The translations under genes and the position numbers were made by a program. The notes beneath the pieces were generated by a model, which saw only the letters and a list, made by a program, of their open reading frames with translations, was not told the DNA's origin and ran no database searches. 25,622 nucleotides of DNA from Anaerolineales bacterium. GTDB lineage: Bacteria; Chloroflexota; Anaerolineae; Anaerolineales; E44-bin32. The stretch's first letter is position 1. Each line of letters starts with the position of its first letter. Shown here piece by piece: positions 17,278 through 24,905 of the stretch. The stretch is taken from the NCBI GenBank assembly GCA_011772595.1, contig WVZH01000480.1, forward strand, positions 23,188 to 48,809. The letters are read 5' to 3'.

Positions 17278-17314
17278 GGCGGGGCCTGAAGGTACGTGAG
17301 TCACAGGCCCCGTC
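17278..17314 (+). promoter_or_regulatory. stem-loop at the predicted 5' end of the nuo mRNA
   Basis: An 11-pair stem, GGCGGGGCCTG (17278-17288) with CAGGCCCCGTC (17304-17314) including one G-U pair, encloses a 15-base loop. It starts at the predicted transcription start and ends just before the nuoB ribosome-binding site (GGAGGG, 17319-17324). There is no T-run, so it is not a terminator; an mRNA-stabilising hairpin or a leader control element is likely. Confidence 0.7.
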
Positions 17315-17328
17315 ACGCGGAGGGTTGA

Positions 17329-17970
17329 ATGAGCGAAGATTTTAGCAGTCCCGATCTACCTGTTCCCGAAGAACTCCAAGGGCAGGTTTCAATCACTACG
17401 TTGGACAAAATTTATAACTGGAGTCGGCGCAGTTCGGTGTGGCCGATGATGTTTGGGTTGGCATGCTGTGCCATCGAGATGATCTGCGTGGCGGCAAGCA
17501 GGTATGACTTCTCTAGATTCGGAATGGAGGTTATGCGTCCAAGCCCTCGACAATCGGATCTGATGATTGTCTCGGGAACTGTGACGAAGAAGATGATTCC
17601 GCAGATCGTTCGTTTGTACAACCAGATGCCCGAACCAAAGTATGTGCTGGCAATGGGCGCCTGTGCTTCTGGAGGAGGTCCGTTCAAAGAGGGATACAAC
17701 GTGGTCTCCGGTGTGGATAAGTTCGTCCCTGTGGATGTGTATGTCCCTGGTTGCCCTCCTACGCCGCAGGCCTTACTCCATGGTCTGATCACACTTCAAG
17801 AAAAGATTGACAAGCAATCCATAAGCTCAGTTCACTGGTACCAGAAGGAAGCTTCCGAGCCGATCCCTGTCCCCATTCTCGGCCCCGATCTAATCGATCC
17901 CCGCGACATCTCAAAAATCTCGGGGAGGACGTCGCCGACCAGTGAAAGTGAATCGGTTGCCGGATCATAA
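17329..17970 (+). CDS. nuoB: NADH-quinone oxidoreductase subunit B
   Basis: NuoB carries cluster N2, the last Fe-S centre before quinone in complex I. The 213-residue protein has all four ligands: adjacent Cys46-Cys47 in LACCAIE, Cys112 in GACASGG and Cys142 in [27 protein letters not shown] is typical of the family. The ATG follows GGAGGG at 17319-17324. It is first in an operon with nuoCD, nuoI, a small Cys protein and mrp, with gaps of 29, 22 and 38 bases and a final overlap. No nuoA gene precedes it, unlike the usual nuoABCD order. The C-terminal extension after about residue 165 is polar and without recognised motifs. Confidence 0.95.
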   Translation: MSEDFSSPDLPVPEELQGQVSITTLDKIYNWSRRSSVWPMMFGLACCAIEMICVAASRYDFSRFGMEVMRPSPRQSDLMIVSGTVTKKMIPQIVRLYNQMPEPKYVLAMGACASGGGPFKEGYNVVSGVDKFVPVDVYVPGCPPTPQALLHGLITLQEKIDKQSISSVHWYQKEASEPIPVPILGPDLIDPRDISKISGRTSPTSESESVAGS

Positions 17971-17999
17971 GGAAACAAGGAAGCAAAGGATCATACAGG

Positions 18000-19748
18000 A
18001 TGGAAGAAACCAGCGAACGCACCATGGATGAGATCGAGTTGAGATTTCCTAACGTTGCCCACCGTGATGAGAGAAAGGGCTACGAAGGATTTGTGGTTGC
18101 GCCCGAAAAGTTAATTGAGTTTGCGAGGGCCATCCGCGACGAGTTGGGATACGATTATCTATCCTCCGTCACCGGTGTGGATTACATTCATGAAGATCAA
18201 ATGGAAGTCGTCTATCACGCGTATCGCGCCGAAGGAGGCCCAGCGCTGGTTTTTAAAGCACAGATCCCACGCGCTGATCCTGTTGTGCCCTCTTTGGTTT
18301 CCGTGTTCCCTGGCGCAGACTTTCAAGAGCGTGAGGCGTGGGACTTGCTTGGTATACGCTTCGAAGGTCATCCCAACCTGAAGCGGATCTTGATGTGGGA
18401 AGGATTTGAAGGACACCCTCTGAGAAAAGATTGGCGAGAGCCGTATTTTGAGGAGGAGGCAAAACCATTCGATAATCGTTGGCCGGAGGGCAACGTCTAC
18501 CGCATCGAAGACAATGCCACCTACCGTAAAAATGTGCAGTATCCTCCAGAATTTACACCCGATGGGTGGGTGCCTGAAGGAGATGTTGGCCTATATGCCG
18601 GCCTAGGTAGGATCGAAGAGGAAGATGGTGGAGATGGTCAGCCTCTAAAAACCGACAGGATTGTTGTGAACCTCGGCCCTCAACACCCTTCAACACATGG
18701 TGTATTCCGTATGGTCGTCACCCTCGACGGCGAGACCATCGTAGATCTTCAGCCTGTGATGGGTTATTTGCATCGCAATCACGAAAAAATCGGTGAGCGC
18801 AACACGTACATCATGAACATGCCATTCACCGACCGCCTTGATTACATTTGTTCGATGAGTAATAACTTCGGTTATGCGCTGGCGGTAGAAAAACTGATGG
18901 GGATCAAGCCTCCTGAACGAGCTGAGTACATTCGTATCATGATGGCGGAGCTGACGCGCATCGTAAACCATCTCTGGGCCATTGGTTTCCTGTTGAATGA
19001 TCTTGGTGCGTTCTTTACACCTGCGCTGTATGCTATTAACGAGCGAGAGCTCATCTTAGACGTTTTCGAGGCGGTCTCAGGATCACGCATGATGTGTAAT
19101 TATTTCCGGTTCGGGGGTGTTGCCAGAGATCTTCCACCGGGCGTGTTAGACGTGGTCAAAGAACTTGTCACCGATCGGTTACCACGCAAGGTCAAGGAAT
19201 TGGATACTTATCTGACTGAGAATGAGATCGTGCGCGCACGTGGCATCGGAGTAGGGATCTTGACAAAGGAACAAGCCCTGGCATATTCCGTTGCCGGTCC
19301 GGTTTTGCGTGCTTCAGGCGTACCGTACGATGTTCGTCGTGCGGATCCCTACTCGATCTACGAACGATTCGACTTTGACGTCGCTGTGCGCTACAACGGT
19401 GATGTTTACGATCGCTATATCATTCGCATCGATGAAATCTGGCAGAGTCTGCGAATTCTAGGACAGGTCGTGCGAGACATCCCGGATGGTGAGATTCAGA
19501 CAGGTAAACCAAGATATCAAGTGCGCGTCCCGGCGGGTGAAGCTTTTGGACGAGTTGAGAATCCGAAAGGTGAATTAGGTTTCTACGTGGTTTCTAATGG
19601 AGAGCCCAACCCGTGGCGGTACCATATTCGCGCGCCATCGTTTATAAACCTCACGGCGATGGGGGAGATGTCCAAAGGGCAGAAAATCGCGGATGTTGTC
19701 GCGATCTTGGGTTCTGTCGATATCGTTCTGGGCGAAACGGATCGCTAA
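18000..19748 (+). CDS. nuoCD: fused NADH-quinone oxidoreductase subunits C and D
   Basis: One 582-residue chain carries NuoC (about residues 8-165, with [19 protein letters not shown] and [11 protein letters not shown]) and NuoD (about 215-582). NuoD begins with [13 protein letters not shown] (222-234), contains YLHRNHEK and ends with the usual GETDR. NuoD with NuoB lines the quinone pocket; NuoC packs on the peripheral arm. An acidic Gly-rich linker ([10 protein letters not shown]) joins them. NuoCD fusions are known, for example in E. coli. The ATG at 18000 has AAAGGA at 17985-17990, while an in-frame ATG at 18024 lacks a site. NuoD is evolutionarily related to the [NiFe]-hydrogenase large subunit, but the Cys pairs for Ni-Fe are absent. 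Confidence 0.95.
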   Translation: MEETSERTMDEIELRFPNVAHRDERKGYEGFVVAPEKLIEFARAIRDELGYDYLSSVTGVDYIHEDQMEVVYHAYRAEGGPALVFKAQIPRADPVVPSLVSVFPGADFQEREAWDLLGIRFEGHPNLKRILMWEGFEGHPLRKDWREPYFEEEAKPFDNRWPEGNVYRIEDNATYRKNVQYPPEFTPDGWVPEGDVGLYAGLGRIEEEDGGDGQPLKTDRIVVNLGPQHPSTHGVFRMVVTLDGETIVDLQPVMGYLHRNHEKIGERNTYIMNMPFTDRLDYICSMSNNFGYALAVEKLMGIKPPERAEYIRIMMAELTRIVNHLWAIGFLLNDLGAFFTPALYAINERELILDVFEAVSGSRMMCNYFRFGGVARDLPPGVLDVVKELVTDRLPRKVKELDTYLTENEIVRARGIGVGILTKEQALAYSVAGPVLRASGVPYDVRRADPYSIYERFDFDVAVRYNGDVYDRYIIRIDEIWQSLRILGQVVRDIPDGEIQTGKPRYQVRVPAGEAFGRVENPKGELGFYVVSNGEPNPWRYHIRAPSFINLTAMGEMSKGQKIADVVAILGSVDIVLGETDR

Positions 19749-19770
19749 AACTCTTCGGAGGGAGAATTAA

Positions 19771-20382
19771 ATGTACGGCATAGGGCTAGTCAAAGGGCTT
19801 TTCATCACGTTCAAACATTTCATCACAACTTACATCGATGACATTCGCTGGTTGGGCCGGCGATACTATAACGATAAAGCGCTCGAAATCAGGCAAAGCC
19901 CTAAGGGACAAGGCATTTTCACGGTGCAATATCCGGAGGAGAAACTGCCTGTGCCTGAGGAGTTCCGCTATATCCCATTCCTGATATACGAAGAGGCCGA
20001 GGATGGCTCACAGAAGGATCGTTGTACGGCGTGCGGGATTTGCGCCAAGGTATGCCCGCCGCAATGTATTTGGATTGTTCGGTCCAACGATCCTAATACA
20101 GGACGACCGATCCCAGAGCCGACTGAATTCTTCATCGACATCGACATCTGCATGAGTTGCGGTCTTTGTGCAGAATTCTGTCCGTTCGACGCGATCAAAA
20201 TGGACCACGATTATGAACTCGCAGCCTACGATCGCTTGGAGGATCACATCTTCAATAAAGAGCGATTGTCGAAGTCTTTAAGCTACTATGAGTCAATTCG
20301 CCCCACGAATTTCGCCCGAGAAGAAGAAGCTCGGGCGGAAAAGGAGGCAGCCAAGGCTGCCAAACGTGGTAAAGCTTCATAG
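19771..20382 (+). CDS. nuoI: NADH-quinone oxidoreductase subunit I, 2x[4Fe-4S]
   Basis: NuoI carries clusters N6a and N6b, which pass electrons to N2 on NuoB. The 203-residue protein has two complete ferredoxin motifs: Cys85, 88, 91, 95 and Cys127, 130, 133, 137, plus an extra Cys99. The N-terminus has the typical GLVKGLFITFKHF and VQYPEEKLPVPEEFR. The C-terminus is a charged Glu/Ala/Lys-rich helix (about 175-203) absent from short NuoI proteins. CGGAGGG upstream of the ATG (from about 19756) sets the start. It lies 22 bases after nuoCD. NuoH, usually just upstream of nuoI, is missing here, so the membrane arm must be encoded elsewhere if this is a full complex I. Confidence 0.94.
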   Translation: MYGIGLVKGLFITFKHFITTYIDDIRWLGRRYYNDKALEIRQSPKGQGIFTVQYPEEKLPVPEEFRYIPFLIYEEAEDGSQKDRCTACGICAKVCPPQCIWIVRSNDPNTGRPIPEPTEFFIDIDICMSCGLCAEFCPFDAIKMDHDYELAAYDRLEDHIFNKERLSKSLSYYESIRPTNFAREEEARAEKEAAKAAKRGKAS

Positions 20383-20420
20383 TTGGTCCCATCGATCACA
20401 CGATTGGACAAGGGCATCAC

Positions 20421-20792
20421 GTGTACCATAGCGACACAGAAATAATCTATCCCATGCGGGTGACGCCTCAATTACGAAATCTTCGAGGTGATTCGTGGCG
20501 TCAACTTGTGGATCGTGTTCTCAGTGCATCGGAAGCCTCCCTCGAGCACCTGGCATTTACACTGCTCATCATTCGCTTGAGTAGCTGCCTGACGTGCCAC
20601 ACCCATTCTTACCGTGCTCTGAGAGGTTGCACGTTGTGCGCGAAGCACACCATCATGCGGTTTCGTGGAAATGACTCTGAACTTGTTCAACTCTTCGAGT
20701 ATGCATGCGCGGATGTCGATGCGTTCTTAAGCGATGGCATAACATTAATTGATGCTTTGAGCAGTCGACCGGCTGGAGGTGGTCAGGTATGA
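20421..20792 (+). CDS. small Cys/His-rich protein of unknown function, coupled to mrp
   Basis: I do not recognise a characterised family. The 123-residue protein has a predicted helical N-terminal half (about 20-52) leading into a cluster of cysteines and histidines: Cys56, Cys59, His60, His62, Cys70, Cys73, His76, and a later Cys96. This CxxC-x10-CxxC arrangement could bind zinc or an Fe-S cluster. A faint likeness to the CxxCxxxH of AhpD-like proteins exists but the second CxxC does not fit. It starts at GTG six bases after AAGGG (20410-20414). Its stop overlaps the mrp start as ATGA, and it follows nuoI by 38 bases. This context makes it a real gene and suggests a role with Fe-S assembly or complex I (inference). 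Confidence 0.72.
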   Translation: MYHSDTEIIYPMRVTPQLRNLRGDSWRQLVDRVLSASEASLEHLAFTLLIIRLSSCLTCHTHSYRALRGCTLCAKHTIMRFRGNDSELVQLFEYACADVDAFLSDGITLIDALSSRPAGGGQV

Positions 20793-21874
20793 GTGTTGCA
20801 GGTGAAGTTACAAAGGATCTGGTATTTGAAGCACTGGGTAAGGTTCAAGAACCTGAATTAAACAGCGATCTTGTAAGCTTGGATATGATCAAGGAATTAA
20901 TCATTGAGGAGGGAAAAGTAAGTTTCGCAATCGAGTTGACGACTCCAGCTTGTCCGCTAAAGAGCCAAATCGAAGCTGAAGCCCGTGCCGCAGTCGAGTC
21001 GATTCCAGGCGTTTCGAGTATCGAAATCCGTTTTACGTCCAATGTGCCGACCGATAAACGCATGACGGGCGAAATGGGCAGACTCATCCGCAACACGGTC
21101 GCCATCGCGTCGGGTAAGGGAGGCGTGGGGAAGACGACAGTGGCCGTGAACGTTGCCGTCGCCCTTGCCCGTTCAGGCGCTCGTGTCGGTTTATTGGATG
21201 CGGATATCTATGGCCCAAACGTCCCCACGATGATGGGAGCGGAAAAGTTGCCCCCCCCACGCGACAACAAGATGGTCCCTGCCGAAGCCTATGGGGTCAA
21301 GGTCATGTCAATCGGCTTCCTGGTACCCCCTGATCAACCCCTAATTTGGCGAGGCCCGATGTTGCATAGCGCAATCCGTCAGTTTATCTCGGATGTGGAA
21401 TGGGGTGAGCTCGACTACTTAATCGTCGATCTGCCTCCCGGCACAGGTGATGCGCAATTGAGCCTGGCGCAAATCATACCACTCTCAGGTGGTGTAATCG
21501 TTACTTTACCTCAAAAGGTCTCCCTCGAAGACGCACGCCGTGGTCTGGAGATGTTCCGAGCGATGGATGTCCCTATACTGGGCATCGTGGAGAACATGAG
21601 TTACCTTGAGATGCCAGACGGTAGGCATGTGGATGTCTTCGGAGAGGGGGGTGGAGAGAGACTGGCGCGAGACACGGGTGTGTCGTTCATTGGATCCGTG
21701 CCGCTTGATCCTGAGGTCCGTCAAGCCGGAGATAATGGAGTGCCCATCATATTAGCCCGCCCGGAGACGAAGACTGCAAAGTCGTTTATTGCTGTGGCCG
21801 AAGATCTGGCGGCGAAGGTCAGCGTCCGCGCAATCGGACAGACGGAGGGGATTCCAATCCAATTCATCGATTGA
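20789..21874 (+). CDS. mrp: Mrp/ApbC-family P-loop ATPase with N-terminal MIP18 (DUF59) domain, no CxxC
   Basis: The 361-residue protein has an N-terminal MIP18/DUF59 domain (about 5-85, with TTPACP) and a ParA-type ATPase domain. The deviant Walker A reads SGKGGVGKTT, followed by LLDADIYGPNVPTMMG, LIVDLPPGTGDAQLS and VENMSYLEMPDG. Mrp/ApbC/Ind1 proteins carry [4Fe-4S] clusters to apo-enzymes, and Ind1 (NUBPL) serves mitochondrial complex I. Where ApbC and Ind1 have the cluster-binding CxxC after VENMSY, this protein reads LEMPDGRH. Cys55 is its only cysteine, so it cannot bind a cluster in the usual bridging way. Variants without CxxC are known in other bacteria. Translation is probably coupled to the upstream Cys-rich gene through the ATGA overlap. 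Confidence 0.92.
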   Translation: MSVAGEVTKDLVFEALGKVQEPELNSDLVSLDMIKELIIEEGKVSFAIELTTPACPLKSQIEAEARAAVESIPGVSSIEIRFTSNVPTDKRMTGEMGRLIRNTVAIASGKGGVGKTTVAVNVAVALARSGARVGLLDADIYGPNVPTMMGAEKLPPPRDNKMVPAEAYGVKVMSIGFLVPPDQPLIWRGPMLHSAIRQFISDVEWGELDYLIVDLPPGTGDAQLSLAQIIPLSGGVIVTLPQKVSLEDARRGLEMFRAMDVPILGIVENMSYLEMPDGRHVDVFGEGGGERLARDTGVSFIGSVPLDPEVRQAGDNGVPIILARPETKTAKSFIAVAEDLAAKVSVRAIGQTEGIPIQFID

Positions 21875-21953
21875 CTTGGGTGACATATGGTTACCAACGG
21901 CTGGAGTATGGAGCCAGTCGTAGGTAGCCCCCATTATTCGAGTGCGTGTCAAG

Positions 21954-21983
21954 AAGGAGCCGTGCACTTCGACGGCCCCTTTG
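21954..21983 (+). terminator. probable terminator hairpin of the nuo-mrp operon
   Basis: AAGGAGCCGT (21954-21963) pairs with ACGGCCCCTT (21972-21981) with one mismatch around an eight-base loop, followed by a short T stretch. It lies 80 bases after the mrp stop and before ricT. The T-run is weak, so some read-through into ricT is possible. Confidence 0.5.
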
Positions 21984-22061
21984 CATTCCTGGTATCCGTA
22001 GGTTAAGATAGGGTTTCGAGTTTTCAGATTGGGAAAGTGGAGGTTGTCGACGAGGATTGTT

Positions 22062-22982
22062 ATGGCTGAAAAGTCCACTTCTAAGATTGTAGGTATTCGA
22101 TTTCACACCCTCGGTAAGCTCTATCACTTTGATGCCTCAGATGCGCCTGATGTGAAAGTCGGCGATTATGTCGTCGTCTCAACCAGTCGAGGCCGTGAAC
22201 TTGGACAGATTATCCATTTCGTATCCGATGCCATCAAACCCCCCAACGGTTCCTGGAAGCCGATTGAGCGGCGGGCAACGCCACAAGAGTTGGTCATGCG
22301 AAGGATGTGGCAGCGGAGGGAACTCGAAACGACGATAGACTGTCGGGAAGCAGCCTCGGACCTCGGCTTGCAAGGAGTTAAGATCGCCAAAACCGAATTT
22401 TCTTTCGATGGCTCACGCCTAACCGTTCTTTACAGCGTGGAGGGGGATGAAAAAATCGATCTAAAAGAACTACGCGCGCGCATGCGAAAAGCACATCGAA
22501 GTTCAAGGGTTGAGATGCGCCAGGTTGGACCTCGCGATGTAGCAAAGATCTTCAGTGGGATGGGTGCTTGCGGGTTGGAGACACGATGTTGTTCGAAATT
22601 CTTGTCGGAGTTTAGCCCCATATCCATTCGTATGGCGAAAGCCCAGGGGGTGTCCCTCAATCCGCAGGAAATCACGGGAATGTGCGGGAGATTGCGATGT
22701 TGTCTGCTTTATGAATACGAACAGTATGCGGAGGCGAGGAAGCATCTTCCGAAACTGAAAAAGCAGGTGATCACCCCCTTCGGAGAGGGTAAGGTCGTTG
22801 ATGTGCTAGCACTCAAGCAAGCGGTCATCGTTCAATTGGAAGACGGGAGAAGAGTCGAATTTCTCAAGCACGAAATCCAGCCGTATGAGGAATACAAGGC
22901 ACTTGAGGAAAAAGCCAAGAACCCCTGTGATCGCCATCAGAACGGTGATTGCGATTGTGGCAAGAAAGAAGGCGATCCGTGA
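22062..22982 (+). CDS. ricT: PSP1-domain protein, RicT/YaaT-like
   Basis: The 306-residue protein has the PSP1 domain with the cysteine signature of RicT: Cys170 in GMGACG, Cys176-Cys177 in TRCCSKF, Cys208 in GMCGR and Cys213-Cys214 in LRCCLLYE. In Bacillus, RicT with RicA and RicF binds [4Fe-4S] clusters and helps RNase Y mature mRNAs. The partners are not in this window. The ATG at 22062 is chosen over an in-frame GTG at 22029 because GAGGA lies at 22052-22056 and the family sequence starts there. The tail is Cys/His-rich (NPCDRHQNGDCDCGKK), which could add metal binding. Its TGA overlaps the GTG of the next gene. Confidence 0.9.
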   Translation: MAEKSTSKIVGIRFHTLGKLYHFDASDAPDVKVGDYVVVSTSRGRELGQIIHFVSDAIKPPNGSWKPIERRATPQELVMRRMWQRRELETTIDCREAASDLGLQGVKIAKTEFSFDGSRLTVLYSVEGDEKIDLKELRARMRKAHRSSRVEMRQVGPRDVAKIFSGMGACGLETRCCSKFLSEFSPISIRMAKAQGVSLNPQEITGMCGRLRCCLLYEYEQYAEARKHLPKLKKQVITPFGEGKVVDVLALKQAVIVQLEDGRRVEFLKHEIQPYEEYKALEEKAKNPCDRHQNGDCDCGKKEGDP

Positions 22983-23710
22983 GTAGACGAGCGAAGACTG
23001 AGAAAGAATCCAACCGGGTCCTCGTGGTGCTAGCGCACCCCGATGATCCGGAATTTTTCTGTGGGGGTACAGTTGCCCGTTGGATCTCAGATGGTGGGCA
23101 TGTGGTTTATTGTCTGCTCACGCGTGGCGAGAAGGGGAATGACGAAGAATATGCCGACCCCGAATCACTTGCCCAGCTTCGCATGGAAGAACAGAACGCG
23201 GCAGCCAAGGTGTTGGGCGTCGAAGAAGTTGTGTTTTTGAGTCACCCCGATGGGTATCTGACAGCAGATTTATCCCTACGACGCGACATCGTGCGCATCA
23301 TTCGGAAAGTACGTCCCACGATCGTGGTCACCTGCGATCCCACGAACTTTTTCCCTAGCGATCGCTACATCAACCATCCTGATCATCGCGCCGCAGGTCA
23401 AGCAACGCTCGACGCCGTGTTTCCGGCCGCGGGTTCGGGGCTTTACTTTCCGGAGATCAGCAAAGAGGGGGGGCTCACACCACACAAAGTAGAGCAGGTG
23501 TACGTAGCTGGCGCTCAACTTCCGAACACGGTCGTGGACGTGACACGATTTATCGACATTAAGATTCGTGCCCTCCATGAACATAGAAGCCAGATTTCAG
23601 ATATGGACGGGCTCGATAAAAGTGTCCGTGAGAGAATGCTGGATCCCAATAGTCCACCAGATATGCCAAGATACATCGAGCGGTTCAAACGGATCGACCT
23701 GCGAAGGTAG
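22979..23710 (+). CDS. PIG-L family (LmbE-like) zinc deacetylase
   Basis: The 243-residue protein has the PIG-L zinc signature AHPDD at residues 19-23 (His20, Asp23), with Glu25 nearby, and the late HPDH at 133-136. Family members remove N-acetyl groups from GlcNAc-linked small molecules such as GlcNAc-inositol, GlcNAc-malate in bacillithiol synthesis, or GlcNAc-PI. No BshA- or BshC-like gene is in view, so the substrate is not known. The start is a GTG sharing GTGA with the ricT stop, with AAGAAAGAAGG just before it. It leads into the M20 amidohydrolase 10 bases downstream. The remaining motifs (LLTRGEKG, FLSHPDG) are standard. Confidence 0.9.
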   Translation: MSRRAKTEKESNRVLVVLAHPDDPEFFCGGTVARWISDGGHVVYCLLTRGEKGNDEEYADPESLAQLRMEEQNAAAKVLGVEEVVFLSHPDGYLTADLSLRRDIVRIIRKVRPTIVVTCDPTNFFPSDRYINHPDHRAAGQATLDAVFPAAGSGLYFPEISKEGGLTPHKVEQVYVAGAQLPNTVVDVTRFIDIKIRALHEHRSQISDMDGLDKSVRERMLDPNSPPDMPRYIERFKRIDLRR

Positions 23711-23720
23711 GAATGAAGCG

Positions 23721-24905
23721 ATGGAAATTTCCCTGTTTGTGGGAGATTCTGAAGAACTTGGAGATGAGATGATCTCACAGCGGCGAGATTTCCACCAGCA
23801 TCCGGAATTGGGATTTGAGGAACATCGCACGGCAAAGATTGTCGCGGAGTCGTTGAAGAAGTTCGGTTTGGCTGTTCAGACGGGCGTGGCCGAAACCGGT
23901 GTCGTCGGCTTGCTTGAGGGCGTGGAGGCTGGACCGGCTGTTTTGATGCGCTTCGATATGGATGCGCTGCCACTCCAGGAAGATACAGACGCGCCCTACT
24001 CTTCGCAAGTTCCTGGCGTCATGCATGCATGCGGTCATGACGGTCACACAGCTGTAGGGATGGCTTTAGCTCGAATTCTCTCCACATACCGAAGTGAAAT
24101 GCGGGGGAAGATTAAGTTCGTCTTTCAGCCAGCCGAAGAAGGTCTGGGCGGCGCTGAGCGGATGGTGGCGGAAGGTGTCCTTTCCAATCCTGAGCCGGAT
24201 TACGCACTCGCTTTCCACCTCTGGAACGAAAAGCCAATAGGTTGGATCGGGATTCCAGAGGGACCGGTCATGGCGGGTGCTGAACTCTTTGAGATCTCGA
24301 TCAGGGGGAAGGGCGGCCATGGTGCGTTGCCGCATGAAACCGCCGATCCCGTTCTGGCGGCATCCCAAGTTGTCACGGCGCTTCAATCTGTGGTCGCCCG
24401 TAATGTGGACCCGCTAGAATCGGCGGTCGTCAGTGTTACTCAGCTTCAAGCCGGAGATTCCTTCAACGTAATTCCCAAACAGGCACTACTCCGTGGTACT
24501 GTGCGAACTTTCAAGCCGCAGATCCGCAAGATAACGCTTCGACGAGTTGGGCAAATCGCAAAACGTGTATCTGAGGCGTTGGGTTGCCGGGCAATGGTGG
24601 GGATCAAGAGGCTGACCCCGCCGGTAGTAAACGATGCTGCGCTTGCTACCAAAATCCGGGTGTTGGCAGAAGATCTTTTCCCGAACGCGGTGGTCGACGA
24701 TCGAGTGGCAACAATGGTGTCGGAAGATATGGCTTTGATGATGGAGACGATTCCTGGATGCTATCTACTCATAGGAAGCAATAGTCCCAAGAAGAAGCTC
24801 ACTGCCTCCCACCACAGTCCAAATTTCGATTTCGATGAAGCGGTCTTACCCAAAGCAGCCGCACTTATGGCAGCCTCAGCTTGGACGTTATTGGAAGGCT
24901 CATGA
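23721..24905 (+). CDS. M20 family amidohydrolase (N-acyl amino acid / IAA-amino acid hydrolase type)
   Basis: The 394-residue protein matches M20D amidohydrolases in length and motifs: RRDFHQHPELGFEE near residues 20-33, DMDALPLQE, HACGHDGHTA (His102, Cys104, His106, Asp107, His109) and QPAEEG with Glu139-Glu140. The lid or dimerisation domain begins at ISIRGKGGHGALPH. Such enzymes release the amino acid from N-acyl or aryl conjugates, or act on peptides. All metal ligands expected for a di-metal centre are present. The ATG at 23721 is preferred, since the frame upstream lies within the deacetylase gene. It ends in an ATGA overlap with the next gene. A deacetylase followed by an amidohydrolase may reflect a pathway for an acylated or GlcNAc-type metabolite (inference). 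Confidence 0.92.
   Translation: MEISLFVGDSEELGDEMISQRRDFHQHPELGFEEHRTAKIVAESLKKFGLAVQTGVAETGVVGLLEGVEAGPAVLMRFDMDALPLQEDTDAPYSSQVPGVMHACGHDGHTAVGMALARILSTYRSEMRGKIKFVFQPAEEGLGGAERMVAEGVLSNPEPDYALAFHLWNEKPIGWIGIPEGPVMAGAELFEISIRGKGGHGALPHETADPVLAASQVVTALQSVVARNVDPLESAVVSVTQLQAGDSFNVIPKQALLRGTVRTFKPQIRKITLRRVGQIAKRVSEALGCRAMVGIKRLTPPVVNDAALATKIRVLAEDLFPNAVVDDRVATMVSEDMALMMETIPGCYLLIGSNSPKKKLTASHHSPNFDFDEAVLPKAAALMAASAWTLLEGS

Larger units (their letters stand above)
16830..17328. other. 499-base divergent intergenic region (erpA-like gene / nuo operon)
   Basis: It holds the minus-strand promoter of the carrier gene (16885-16912), the strong nuoB promoter (17244-17271) and its 5' hairpin (17278-17314), listed separately. 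Between them, a TTGACG (17062-17067) and TACATA (17086-17091) pair with an 18-base spacer overlaps a seven-base inverted repeat, ACCTTGA (17059-17065) and TCAAGGT (17080-17086), a possible second promoter with operator. A nearly all-purine stretch lies at about 16966-16991. No coding region is convincing. Confidence 0.6.

Noticed and set aside
18000..19748. NuoD-like region as a [NiFe]-hydrogenase large subunit (energy-converting hydrogenase)
   Set aside because: No N- or C-terminal CxxC nickel ligand pairs; the sequence starts with [11 protein letters not shown] and ends GETDR as in NuoD.
22949..22978. Upstream in-frame start for the PIG-L gene inside ricT
   Set aside because: The GTG at 22979 overlaps the ricT stop, has a purine-rich site before it and leads directly into the family sequence.
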